From: JAUILA01 sp050289805
Lineage (GTDB): Bacteria; Bacteroidota; Bacteroidia; Cytophagales; Cyclobacteriaceae
Assembly (NCBI GenBank): GCA_050289805.1
Contig: JBNKGL010000008.1
Span: 1-64,000 of the forward strand
Direction of reading: 5' to 3'
Length of the DNA stretch: 64,000 bases
A program made the position numbers and the translations under genes. A model generated the notes under the pieces. The model was not told the DNA's origin and did not search any database. It worked only from the letters and a program-made list of their open reading frames with translations. Positions 54,427-63,181 of this stretch are shown here, one piece after another (positions within the stretch are counted from its first letter, which is position 1; each line of letters begins with the position of its first letter).

Positions 54427-54897
54427 TCATTCCAGCCCAACTTCGAGCTCGTACATCCAGTTATCCTCGGTTCGATAACGTTTATTGAAATTCCTGGATC
54501 TTACCCCAAGGTAGATCATGGCTGATCCGGGAATCATTAGTAATAAACCTGCGGGATTACCAAAAATGCCAATCAGGGCTCCCATTCCGGTAATGACCAC
54601 ACCACCATAAATTAATACGCCTCGAGTAAATGCCGACTGTAAAACGGGGACGCGTTGGATCTCCAGGATATTGATCAATTCAATGGACTGACCATCAATC
54701 GAGATATTTCCTGCATCGTTTACAATAAATCTTCCCGCGAATTCTTGTCCGAATTTATTCTTAACCCTCACTCGCCTGGATTCCTTAATAAAGATCTCCT
54801 TTCCTGTTTCCTGGCTGATAATCTTCAGTCCCGGCTCCTGGGCGAATGATGTAAGGGCGAAAAGAAAACCCAATAAAAGAAGAGTGATTTTTTTCAT
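54427..54897 (-). CDS. secreted or membrane hypothetical, 156 aa
   Basis: Signal peptide MKKITLLLLGFLFALTSFAQ. Mature part: strands (KFGQEFAGRFIVNDAGNISIDG, SIELINILEIQRVP) then two hydrophobic segments (about 95-135, GVLIYGGVVITGMGALIGIFG and PAGLLLMIPGSAMIYLG), ending YELEVGLE. No family named. The stop lies at the edge of the CATTCT repeat, which encodes the last residues in part. Envelope protein, function unknown. Confidence 0.7.
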   Translation of the reverse strand: MKKITLLLLGFLFALTSFAQEPGLKIISQETGKEIFIKESRRVRVKNKFGQEFAGRFIVNDAGNISIDGQSIELINILEIQRVPVLQSAFTRGVLIYGGVVITGMGALIGIFGNPAGLLLMIPGSAMIYLGVRSRNFNKRYRTEDNWMYELEVGLE

Positions 54898-55191
54898 ATG
54901 ACTTTAATGACTATTCATTTAATAATTTCTAATAACTTATTTATAATCACAATGTTGTAGTTGATCGAAATTTATTTTTGTTCCTAAAAGATATTTCAAA
55001 ATCTACGTTTAATGTGTTGAGCATCATTGGGTTCCAAACAAGATTTGTAGATCATTCGAGGAAACAACCGGTCATCCTTCCGCTGTTTGAAATTATTCTC
55101 CTGCAATAGCAAATGGATTTTATCGTTTACTTTTCATTCGCCGGGGTAATCTATAGGTGTACCTCAGGGGAATTGTCTAAAGGCTTTATAT
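54898..55191. other. intergenic region between divergent genes
   Basis: About 290 AT-rich bases. A TATTTTTG (-7-like) at 54973-54980 is present, but its best TTG is only 15 bases upstream and it is over 200 bases from the next start. No small gene or hairpin found. Confidence 0.5.
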
Positions 55192-56148
55192 ATGAACAGA
55201 AGTAAATTTTTAGCGGCACTGGCTGCCGGCGTTATTCCTCTGTCCTTACTACCGGCAGGTTTTATAAAAGCATTTGCCAATGACTCGATCGTGGATGCCC
55301 GCAGAAATTTCATGCGCATTTATTCCGATGAAAAGCTTCGCAATGAATTCTATTTCTTCCTTAAAAATGTATTCAACCTCTACCCGGAGGATGATTTTCA
55401 TAATCTGATAGGACAGGCGGTAAGTATAAAAGAAGGCGACAGGGAAATTTATCTTGAAGTCCAGTCGAAGCTCAAAGAAATTACCCCTCTGTTTTCAATT
55501 TTTAAATATCAGCTGCCTGCCTTATTTCATCAAAAGGATGTGATGGCAGCGCAATCCATGGAGTTGCTGGGGAAGAATAGCCAATATAACGGCTACCTGG
55601 AAATCGGATCTTCCGGTCGGTACCTGGATTACCTTGAAGAAAAGGTAAAAATAACCGGGGAACGCTATTATGCCGATGGCAAGAAACCCGGCTATTCTAT
55701 TACCGAAATGGTTGATCGGGGTCAAATTCCAATAGGAGCCAGCTATATTCCCTTTACAAATTATGAAACACAGTATGGATGCGAAATCCCGCGGGGCAGT
55801 CTTGACCTGGTAACGATCTATATTGGTTTTCATCACTGTCCGATTGAATTGCGAACCTCCTTCATTGCTTCCATCCGGGACACCATGCGTACAGGCGGTA
55901 AACTGGTTTTGAGAGATCACGACTGTGACACCGAGGAGCAGAAAACGCTTGTGGCCCTGGCCCACGATGTTTTCAATATGGGAACGAAAGAGCCATGGGA
56001 GAATAATGAAAAAGAGATTCGGAATTTTTACTCACTGGCCTTCATACAAAATTTTGTATCCAACCTGGGTTTCAGATATGAAGGATGTTCCCTTTACCAG
56101 CCGGGTGATCCGACCAAAAATGCTTTGATGCTTTTCACCAAAATATAG
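55192..56148 (+). CDS. methyltransferase-like protein with N-terminal signal, 318 aa
   Basis: MNRSKFLAALAAGVIPLSLLPAGFIKAFA looks like an exported or anchored N-terminus, odd for a SAM enzyme. Motif GYLEIGSSGRYLDYLEE (about 137-153) resembles SAM motif I, SLDLVTIYIGFHHCPIELR (about 202-220) motif IV, and MRTGGKLVLRDHDCD motif V. So it is a class I methyltransferase fold, possibly active in the cytoplasm if the segment is an anchor. Ten bases before the FAD oxidoreductase; they form a pair. Substrate unknown. Confidence 0.7.
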   Translation: MNRSKFLAALAAGVIPLSLLPAGFIKAFANDSIVDARRNFMRIYSDEKLRNEFYFFLKNVFNLYPEDDFHNLIGQAVSIKEGDREIYLEVQSKLKEITPLFSIFKYQLPALFHQKDVMAAQSMELLGKNSQYNGYLEIGSSGRYLDYLEEKVKITGERYYADGKKPGYSITEMVDRGQIPIGASYIPFTNYETQYGCEIPRGSLDLVTIYIGFHHCPIELRTSFIASIRDTMRTGGKLVLRDHDCDTEEQKTLVALAHDVFNMGTKEPWENNEKEIRNFYSLAFIQNFVSNLGFRYEGCSLYQPGDPTKNALMLFTKI

Positions 56149-56158
56149 GGGCCAACTC

Positions 56159-58675
56159 ATGAGACTGTTGAAATTAATTTTCATTAAGGCGTGGGCCGTA
56201 CTCATCTGGATATTTCAGATTATTGTAAGAATTATTGCCTCATTCTTCCGATTTATCCATAAGAAAAAAAGACGGGCCATCCCGTTTTACCTGGTTTGCG
56301 CATACTTCATTTTTGTCTTCATTCTAATTGTGATTTCAGGTGATTCAGATTATCAAAAAGTGCTGCCCGATAAACGTGTAAATGACGTAACACAGCTGAA
56401 CCCCGTCATGGTAGGCAAAATAGTTCAGCCCCATTCGATTACCGACATCGTGGAGGCCATTCGTTCCACTTCCGGACCTATATCCATAGGAGGGGGAAGA
56501 TTCAGCATGGGCGGGCAGACGGCATTTGAAAACAGCCTTCACCTGGATATGCGGCAATTCAATGAAGTGCTGGACCTCAATATTGAAACGAAACAGGTCA
56601 TCGTGCAGGCTGGTATTGTTTGGCGCGACCTTCAGAAGATTATCGACAAGGAAGACCTTTCCGTAAAGATTATGCAGACCTACGCAAACTTTACCGTGGG
56701 TGGTTCCATATCCGTTAACTGTCACGGACGTTATGTCGGTCATGGTCCGATCATATCTTCTGTGATCGCACTTAAAATTGTTACGGCGAATGGTGAAGTT
56801 CTAACTGCCAGCCGGCAGGAAAATGAAGAATTGTTTCGCGCTGCGGTCGGAGGGTACGGCGGTGTTGGGGTTATTGCTGAAGCAACGCTCCAGCTGACAG
56901 ATAATGTAAAGGTCGAAAGAAGGACGGAATTGATTGATGTGGAAGACTATCTGACCTATTTCAATGAGAATATCAGAAATGATACAACCGTCATATTTCA
57001 GAATGGAGATTTATATCCACCAGATTATCAAACTATTAATAATGTTTCCTGGCGTTCTACTGATAAAGAACTGACCGATACCACACGGGTAACACCGGAA
57101 GGGGAGACCTACTGGCTGGAGCCACGATTAGTGAACGTTGTCTCCTGGGGGGATTTTGGGAAATGGGTTCGAAAAAAATTAATTGACCCGAATGTTTATA
57201 AATCTGAAGCGGTGGTTTGGAGGAATAAGGAAGCCAGCTATGATGTGGCAGAGCTGGAGCCTTCTTCCCGTGAAAAGCAAACCTACGTACTGCAGGAATA
57301 TTTTATCCCGGTGAGCCGAATTATTTCCTTTATTCCTAAAATGAGGGAAGTCTTTGAGCAATATGATGTGAATGTCATTAATGTCTCCCTGCGACACGCC
57401 TATCCGGATCAGGAATCCTATTTGTCATGGGCGGACGAGGAAGTGTTTGCATTTGTGGTGTATTATAAACAGGGGACCGGAGATAAAGACAGGCAAAAGG
57501 TGAAGGATTGGACGGTTGCAATGACGGATGCAATCTTAAGTGAGAACGGTAAATGGTATCTGCCCTATCAGCCGAATGCAACCATTGCGCAGTTCAACAG
57601 AGCTTTTCCCGGGGCTGCGGGTTATTTTGAATTCAAAGACAGTATCGATTCTTCCCACCGTTTTACGAATAAACTGCTGGATAAATATAATCCGTATGTC
57701 AGGAAAGAAATCGAAACGCATCGCGATGAGGTCAAAGGATATTACAGGGATGAAGAGCAGACGATCCTGACCGTGCCGGAGTGGTACCTGGTATTCAATC
57801 CCGGGGAGTATTCCGACTGGCTGGAATCCGGGAAAAATCCTTCAGATTTTCCATTCTACGCTTCCATTGATGAATACTGGAAACTATACGATCGTTCGAT
57901 CAAGCTGGTTTCCGACGCGTATCCACCCAACGATGAGTATATCACCATGTTAAATGTGATCGGCGTTAGTGTTACGATGGAGTATGCCGGCAAAATGATT
58001 TATGAGAATACAATCGGACGTGTTTTTGGCTGGTTCGCAAATGAGGAAACTTCAGCACAGGAAAGAACTATTATTGAGGCGCAGCGGGCCTACAGCGACT
58101 TTATCTATCATACGGCATGGTACGAATTTAAATTTCTCCCATGGATCGGGAAGGTTTGGAAGCAGCATGATGTTTCCAGCGCGAACTGGCTAAGAAAATG
58201 GGAGCGCACCCTGTTTTTTACATTCGAATTTACATTGAAAGCAGGATATGCCCAGTTAATTGAATGGGCAGCCAGGGCAAGTTATGAAGAACCGGTAACG
58301 GATATTTATTTAATGGTCTCAGCTGATGAGCCAATACTTCCCACAGAAAATTTGAAAATAGTATCACATGAGGAGGATGAATCATTAATCGGTATTACCC
58401 GGTGGGGAGCTTTCACCGAGACAATCTTGCTTCTGAGTAAGTCCAACCTCCGGATCAATGAAATCGGCGGCAATGATGAGATTGCAGTATCTGTGTTGGT
58501 GGATGAAGGCAAATCCCTTGAATTTGATGGGGCAGAGTTCCTGTATGAGTCTTCCGTCGTCACTAATACCCAAAGAAAACGTTTGGTTGTTTTGCTTGGG
58601 GTGGATCAGCTTCTTCCCTTTATGCGGTACGTGCAGGAGGGATCCGGGACGATCGAACATGTGTTTGATTATTGA
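56159..58675 (+). CDS. large membrane-anchored FAD-dependent oxidoreductase, 838 aa
   Basis: Two hydrophobic segments (about 3-35 and 40-61) form an N-terminal hairpin. A PCMH-type FAD domain begins about residue 85: PHSITDIVEAIRS, PISIGGGRFSMGGQT (about 107-121), NFTVGGSISVNCHGRYVGHG and VGGYGGVGVIAEATL. This is like aldonolactone oxidases or alditol oxidases (FAD_binding_4). The middle is a substrate-binding part (about 330-500). The last ~300 residues (from EEQTILTVPEWYLVFNPGEY) have no match I know. Possibly oxidises a lipid-linked or sugar substrate together with the methyltransferase. It stands alone as the end of a two-gene unit. Confidence 0.82.
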   Translation: MRLLKLIFIKAWAVLIWIFQIIVRIIASFFRFIHKKKRRAIPFYLVCAYFIFVFILIVISGDSDYQKVLPDKRVNDVTQLNPVMVGKIVQPHSITDIVEAIRSTSGPISIGGGRFSMGGQTAFENSLHLDMRQFNEVLDLNIETKQVIVQAGIVWRDLQKIIDKEDLSVKIMQTYANFTVGGSISVNCHGRYVGHGPIISSVIALKIVTANGEVLTASRQENEELFRAAVGGYGGVGVIAEATLQLTDNVKVERRTELIDVEDYLTYFNENIRNDTTVIFQNGDLYPPDYQTINNVSWRSTDKELTDTTRVTPEGETYWLEPRLVNVVSWGDFGKWVRKKLIDPNVYKSEAVVWRNKEASYDVAELEPSSREKQTYVLQEYFIPVSRIISFIPKMREVFEQYDVNVINVSLRHAYPDQESYLSWADEEVFAFVVYYKQGTGDKDRQKVKDWTVAMTDAILSENGKWYLPYQPNATIAQFNRAFPGAAGYFEFKDSIDSSHRFTNKLLDKYNPYVRKEIETHRDEVKGYYRDEEQTILTVPEWYLVFNPGEYSDWLESGKNPSDFPFYASIDEYWKLYDRSIKLVSDAYPPNDEYITMLNVIGVSVTMEYAGKMIYENTIGRVFGWFANEETSAQERTIIEAQRAYSDFIYHTAWYEFKFLPWIGKVWKQHDVSSANWLRKWERTLFFTFEFTLKAGYAQLIEWAARASYEEPVTDIYLMVSADEPILPTENLKIVSHEEDESLIGITRWGAFTETILLLSKSNLRINEIGGNDEIAVSVLVDEGKSLEFDGAEFLYESSVVTNTQRKRLVVLLGVDQLLPFMRYVQEGSGTIEHVFDY

Positions 58676-58757
58676 ATCAATTTTTCCCGGATAGAACAGG
58701 AAAATATGGCATTCTGTGAGTTATTTTTTAACTTGTTATAAACCAACCCATTGAGCC

Positions 58758-59321
58758 ATGAAACCATTTCCAGCCGGACTTTTCCGTGCATTGCTGTGCA
58801 TGGTTTTGTTAGTAAACCCCATTTCTTCATTTTGTCAGTCTACAGATCCCGCAAAGGTTCCTTCATTCACCCTCACCGACCTGCAGGGTAATTCCGTTAA
58901 TATTGATGATTACCGCGGAAGTTTTGTCGTAATTCATATTGCCACCACCTGGTGCCCCTTTTGTAATGCGGAAGCGCCCTACCTCAATGAGCTCTCACAG
59001 GATTATCAGGAAAAAAATGTGAAAGTGCTGATCATTGATGTGAAGGAACCAAAGGAGCTTGTTCAATCAAAATTGCAGGACAAGTACAACTTTACATTCC
59101 CCGTCTTGCTCGATCCCGATGGAAACGTAGCAGCTATGTTCGCCCCATCGGATGTACTGCCAGACCTGGCCCGTGATGATGTGATGCTGGCTTCGAATCT
59201 GATTGTGGACCCTGAAGGGAACATCCAATTCATGTCGTTGCTGGATTCAAAAAACTTCGATGCGAAACTGGTTTCACTCAAAACACGGCTTGATGAATTG
59301 CTGGCCGCACATAATCAATAG
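58758..59321 (+). CDS. TlpA-like periplasmic thioredoxin-fold protein, 187 aa
   Basis: Signal peptide to about residue 27. AhpC/TSA-Redoxin fold: VPSFTLTDLQGNSVNIDDYRG, active site TWC66-P-F-C69. VLLDPDGNVAAMFAPSDVLPDL replaces the cis-Pro region in part. A thiol-disulfide exchange protein of the periplasm. Opens the redox run and overlaps the next gene by about 29 bases. Confidence 0.9.
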   Translation: MKPFPAGLFRALLCMVLLVNPISSFCQSTDPAKVPSFTLTDLQGNSVNIDDYRGSFVVIHIATTWCPFCNAEAPYLNELSQDYQEKNVKVLIIDVKEPKELVQSKLQDKYNFTFPVLLDPDGNVAAMFAPSDVLPDLARDDVMLASNLIVDPEGNIQFMSLLDSKNFDAKLVSLKTRLDELLAAHNQ

Positions 59322-59778
59322 GAGTCTGTGGCTAGTCATCATTAGTTTGTGCTGTACATTTTCCTATGCCCAGGAGAAGCAGTGGGTCCGGCTAAGTACA
59401 GGAAAAATTGAAATCGACCGGCAAACCGAATACATCAACCTTGAATTCATTATTGAGGAGGGGATGCATATTCAGGCGGATACATTGTCGAATTCCAATT
59501 TCATTCCCACGGTTCTCACATTGGAAATGCCCGAAGGCATGAAATACGGCCGGCCGGTATTCCCGGAAATGCATGTGATTCAACTTGCAGGATCAGAAGA
59601 TGTTATGGAAGTTTTCGATGGAAGAGTCCAGGTATCGATACCTCTCATTCACAGCGCAATACCTCCTGGTGATTATCATCTTGACGGGCAGCTGTACTAC
59701 CAGGCCTGCTCAGATCAAAAATGCTTTTTTCCCCGGACCCTTAAATTTACAATTCCATTATTGGTTTCTTCAGAATGA
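59293..59778 (+). CDS. DsbD N-terminal (alpha) domain-like protein
   Basis: Start uncertain: ATG 59293 inside the TlpA-like gene, or CTG 59326 just after its stop. Signal peptide about LWLVIISLCCTFSYAQ. The mature domain has MHIQADTLSNSNFIPTVLTLEMPEGM and DGQLYYQACSDQKCFFP, matching the immunoglobulin-like DsbD-alpha domain, whose Cys pair swaps disulfides. The membrane and C-terminal thioredoxin domains of DsbD are absent. Stop overlaps the M28 frame (ATGA). Confidence 0.8.
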   Translation: MNCWPHIINRSLWLVIISLCCTFSYAQEKQWVRLSTGKIEIDRQTEYINLEFIIEEGMHIQADTLSNSNFIPTVLTLEMPEGMKYGRPVFPEMHVIQLAGSEDVMEVFDGRVQVSIPLIHSAIPPGDYHLDGQLYYQACSDQKCFFPRTLKFTIPLLVSSE

Positions 59779-59828
59779 TTAATGCTGAAATAATTCACTA
59801 TACTTACGGTCGAAAAACCAATATACCA

Positions 59829-61445
59829 ATGAAACCTTTCCTTTTCTTCATTTCCGTTACCCTTGTCTGTTTCGGCTGCAAGGATAAGATCCTTACAGAT
59901 GATCAATTAGTTGCCTTTGCGGATTCAGTAGAGGCAGATAAGTTCCGGCATCATGTGGCGGTACTGGCCGACGACAGCATGAAGGGCAGACTTCCGGGAA
60001 CACCCGAATATGAAACGGCAATGGAGTATGTGATCGATCAGTATGAGGCATTCGGACTGAAACCAGTTGGGGATGATGGTAGTTATCTTCAGCACCTGAC
60101 CCTTCGTACCACAATTGTGGATCAGGATCAGTCCTACCTGATGCTAGATGGGGATACGCTGGAAGCAGGTGTCGATTATATCTTTGTCGGTGATGCGAAT
60201 CACAAGGAGCAAACGGTTGAGGCAGGTGTGGTATTTGCCGGGTATGGAATTGAAGCCGATAAGTTTGGCCATAATGACTATGCCGGGATTGATGTCGCAG
60301 GTAAAATTGTACTTGTGCTTTTAGGTGCGCCGGAAACACTTCCGCCGAGTGAGCGGGCCTACTTTAACAATGTTTCAACAAAGATACGAACGGCGGAAGA
60401 AAAGGGAGCAAGTGGAATATTGATGGTTTATTCGCCGCGTGGCCGGGGAAGTTTTGAAGGTGCACGCAGGGGAATTTCTACCAATGGAATAACCAACGTA
60501 GTGATGCCTACAGGCTTGGCCGACGGAAGGGCTAATTTAGGAAATTTGAAAATAGCCGGAATCTATAACTACGAATCGATCGATCGGCTGATCCCAGGTT
60601 CAGGAGACTCACTTATAAATAAATACGGGGAGGGAATCCTGTTGCAGCCCGGTACTGATATAACGCTTTCCGGAACTGTAAAATCCGAATGGAAGGAATT
60701 TGAAAGTGCGAATGTTTTGGGGCTGCTGGAGGGCTCTGATCTTAAGGATGAATACATTATCCATACGGCACATTTGGATCATGTTGGAATCGGCAGGCCG
60801 GTAAACGGTGATTCTATCTATAACGGAGCCCATGACAATGCCTCAGGGATCAGTGCGATGCTGGAAATTGCTCGCTTATATACCTCCCTTGATTCAAAGC
60901 CCAGGAGATCGGTCATTTTTGCCGCTGTAACCGCGGAAGAAATGGGCTTATTGGGTTCGAAGTACCTCGCTCGTAATCCACCTGTTCCGAAAGATCAGGT
61001 GGTGGCGAATGTGAATACCGACATGCCTACTTTAATTGCCCCGCTGCTGTCGATCGAGCCGTTGGGTGCTGAGCACAGCAGCATAATGAAACATGTGCAA
61101 ACAAACGCCCAACTGCTGAACCTGCAGGTAAATGAGGATCATATGCCCGAGGAAGTACGGTTTGTGAGAAGTGATAATTATAATTTTATCCTGGAAGGAA
61201 TTCCTGCGCTGCGCATGAAATACGGACTCAAAACTGAGGACTCCGAAACGGGATTGGATTCCCTGATTAATGCCTTTACCCGGGAGGTTTATCACCGGCC
61301 TTCTGACCAACTTGATGCCCTATTTGATTTTGAAGCGGCCAGGACCTATGTGAAATTGCAATTCATGAACAGCTATAAGATCAATGTAGATGACCTAAGA
61401 CCAACATGGAATGAGGATTCCTTCTTCAAGCGATTTGAGCAGTAG
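59829..61445 (+). CDS. M28-family zinc metallopeptidase lipoprotein
   Basis: ATG 59829 gives a lipoprotein signal (MKPFLFFISVTLVCFGC); ATG 59775 also possible and is coupled to the preceding stop. A PA-type insert (about 140-260, EAGVVFAGYGIEADKFG) is followed by the zinc site: HTAHLDHVG (His), GAHDNASGISAMLEIAR (Asp bridging), VTAEEMGLLGSKYL (Glu pair), NVNTDMP (Asp), and a His near YHRPSDQ. Aminopeptidase or carboxypeptidase on the envelope. Apparently in the same run as the redox genes. Confidence 0.92.
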   Translation: MKPFLFFISVTLVCFGCKDKILTDDQLVAFADSVEADKFRHHVAVLADDSMKGRLPGTPEYETAMEYVIDQYEAFGLKPVGDDGSYLQHLTLRTTIVDQDQSYLMLDGDTLEAGVDYIFVGDANHKEQTVEAGVVFAGYGIEADKFGHNDYAGIDVAGKIVLVLLGAPETLPPSERAYFNNVSTKIRTAEEKGASGILMVYSPRGRGSFEGARRGISTNGITNVVMPTGLADGRANLGNLKIAGIYNYESIDRLIPGSGDSLINKYGEGILLQPGTDITLSGTVKSEWKEFESANVLGLLEGSDLKDEYIIHTAHLDHVGIGRPVNGDSIYNGAHDNASGISAMLEIARLYTSLDSKPRRSVIFAAVTAEEMGLLGSKYLARNPPVPKDQVVANVNTDMPTLIAPLLSIEPLGAEHSSIMKHVQTNAQLLNLQVNEDHMPEEVRFVRSDNYNFILEGIPALRMKYGLKTEDSETGLDSLINAFTREVYHRPSDQLDALFDFEAARTYVKLQFMNSYKINVDDLRPTWNEDSFFKRFEQ

Positions 61446-61549
61446 TTATTCTGAATTCTTAAAATTGACTTAAAACAGCTTTTCGACTACAATTTATCAG
61501 TCTGTCAGACGCTTATTATCTGTAATTTTCCGCAGATTAATGTCCGTCT

Positions 61550-61987
61550 ATGATCCGTACAATATTGATTTCCCTGATTCTAATTGCGAGTTCTTCGCTT
61601 CAGGCACAGGATTGGCTTACAGACTTTGAAGCTGCCAAAGAACAGGCTTCCAATGATCACCGTGCGATCATAATGGTTTTTCAGGGATCAGACTGGTGTG
61701 CTCCCTGTATCAGGCTTTCAAGAGAAGTCTGGGAAACTGAAACTTTCAGGGAATTTGCTCCAGCGCATTTCGTAATGCTGCAGGTTGATTTTCCACGGCA
61801 GAAGAAAAATGCCCTTGCTCCTGAATTGCAAGAGCAAAATAACACGCTTGCTGAAAAGTATAACCCGAATGGCTATTTTCCTTTTGTGGTAGTGTTGGAT
61901 GAAAATGGGAAAGTTCTTGGGGAGACGGGATATCAGAAAATGACCCCGGATGAATATATTAAGCATTTGTCATCCTTTATTCCATAA
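61550..61987 (+). CDS. secreted thioredoxin-family protein, 145 aa
   Basis: Signal peptide to about 20 (MIRTILISLILIASSSLQAQ). Thioredoxin_7 type: IIMVFQGSDWC50-A-P-C53-IRLSREVWE, NPNGYFPFVVVLDENGKVLGETGYQ. A periplasmic disulfide reductase or isomerase that belongs to the ApbE cluster; it ends one base before apbE. Confidence 0.92.
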   Translation: MIRTILISLILIASSSLQAQDWLTDFEAAKEQASNDHRAIIMVFQGSDWCAPCIRLSREVWETETFREFAPAHFVMLQVDFPRQKKNALAPELQEQNNTLAEKYNPNGYFPFVVVLDENGKVLGETGYQKMTPDEYIKHLSSFIP

Positions 61988-61988
61988 A

Positions 61989-62972
61989 ATGAGCTTAAGA
62001 TTTCTTTTGCCCGGATTACTGCTGATCCCTCTCATAGGTCAGGCACAATTTACTGCACGGAAAACCAGCAAATTGATGGGGAGCAGGTTTGATCTTACCA
62101 TCGTGGCTGAAGATTCTTTAAAAGCGCTGGAATATATTGATCAGGCATTAGCGGAAATTACACGAATTGAAAAACTGATCTCATCGTGGGATGAAAACTC
62201 TCAAACTTCTGCCATCAACCGGAATGCAGGTATTGCTCCGGTTGTTGTTGACCAGGAACTTTTCGATCTAATTCAGCGCTCACTGGCGATTTCAAAGCTT
62301 ACCGACGGCGCATTTGATATTTCCTATGCTTCGATGGACCGCATTTGGAGATTCGATGGTTCGATGACCGGTATGCCCACCGCTGAACAAATTCGTGAAT
62401 CTGTTTCCAGGGTTGGATACGAGAATATCGTGCTGGACACTGAAAAACACAGTGTTTTTCTTAAGGAACACGGGATGAAAATTGGTTTTGGCGCCATTGG
62501 AAAGGGGTATGCGGCGGACCGTGCAAAACAATTATTGATGGATCAGGGCGTACCTGCGGGAATCATCAATGCTTCCGGTGATATGAATACATGGGGGAAG
62601 CAGGCTAATGGCAAGGATTGGACAATCGCCATTACAAATCCACTGAACAAGGATCACGTATTTGCAACTTTGCCGATGCGTGAAGGAGCAGTAGTGACTT
62701 CAGGTGATTACGAGCGCTTTGTTTCCTTCAATGGGGTTCGTTATGCCCATATCATTAACCCGAAAACCGGCTATCCCGCCACCGGAATTATCAGTGTAAC
62801 GATTTTTGCAAAATCCGCTGAACTGGCAGACGCACTGGCTACATCAGTATTTGTGCTGGGAATTGAAGTCGGTATGGATCTGATTGATCAGCTGCCAGCT
62901 GTAGATGTAATCATCATCGGAGAGGATGGAAAAATCCACGCCTCCCGGAATATTGAAATAAGACCCCAATGA
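61989..62972 (+). CDS. apbE: FAD:protein FMN transferase
   Basis: ApbE attaches FMN to a Thr/Ser of a target protein outside the cytoplasm, using FAD and Mg2+. ATG 61989 (MSLRFLLPGLLLIPLIGQAQ signal) chosen over a longer frame at 61950. FDISYASMDRIWRF, KIGFGAIGKGYAADRAKQLL, NASGDMNTWGKQ and GAVVTSGDYERFV, HIINPKTGYPATG (with Mg ligands) are complete. 328 residues, normal. Overlaps DUF4266 gene (ATGA). Confidence 0.95.
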   Translation: MSLRFLLPGLLLIPLIGQAQFTARKTSKLMGSRFDLTIVAEDSLKALEYIDQALAEITRIEKLISSWDENSQTSAINRNAGIAPVVVDQELFDLIQRSLAISKLTDGAFDISYASMDRIWRFDGSMTGMPTAEQIRESVSRVGYENIVLDTEKHSVFLKEHGMKIGFGAIGKGYAADRAKQLLMDQGVPAGIINASGDMNTWGKQANGKDWTIAITNPLNKDHVFATLPMREGAVVTSGDYERFVSFNGVRYAHIINPKTGYPATGIISVTIFAKSAELADALATSVFVLGIEVGMDLIDQLPAVDVIIIGEDGKIHASRNIEIRPQ

Positions 62973-63181
62973 AAAAACGCATTTTAATTATTTGTGCCTC
63001 CGTAGTTGTATTAAGTTCATGTACTGCAGTGAAGGAGTATGAGAAAGTTTATCTCAATGATCCTGATATGGCACTTGCTCCCAAAGGTTCAGATCGCTTC
63101 GAACTGAACTTTCAATCATACCGTGAGGCGGCTTCAGGTGCCAATGGAGGTAAAACAGGAGGCGGTTGTGGCTGCAATTAA
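62969..63181 (+). CDS. DUF4266 lipoprotein with Gly/Cys-rich tail, 70 aa
   Basis: Lipobox LSSC with Cys18. The core has DPDMALAPKGSDRFELNFQSYREAA, typical of DUF4266. The end is SGANGGKTGGGCGCN with Cys67 and Cys69 in a Gly-rich tail. SGAN at 56-59 loosely recalls the S/T-G-A acceptor motif of ApbE, but lacks the full form. It may present a metal, heme or flavin site on the envelope. Overlaps apbE before it and the DUF3570 gene after it. Confidence 0.9.
   Translation: MKKRILIICASVVVLSSCTAVKEYEKVYLNDPDMALAPKGSDRFELNFQSYREAASGANGGKTGGGCGCN

Noticed and set aside
54396..54435. CATTCT array considered as CRISPR or VNTR-coded protein
   Set aside because: Units are six bases with no spacers and only about five copies, so it is a simple tandem repeat.
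59203..59292. Long N-terminal form of the DsbD-alpha-like gene
   Set aside because: It would lie in the TlpA-like gene and puts 40 non-signal residues before the signal peptide.
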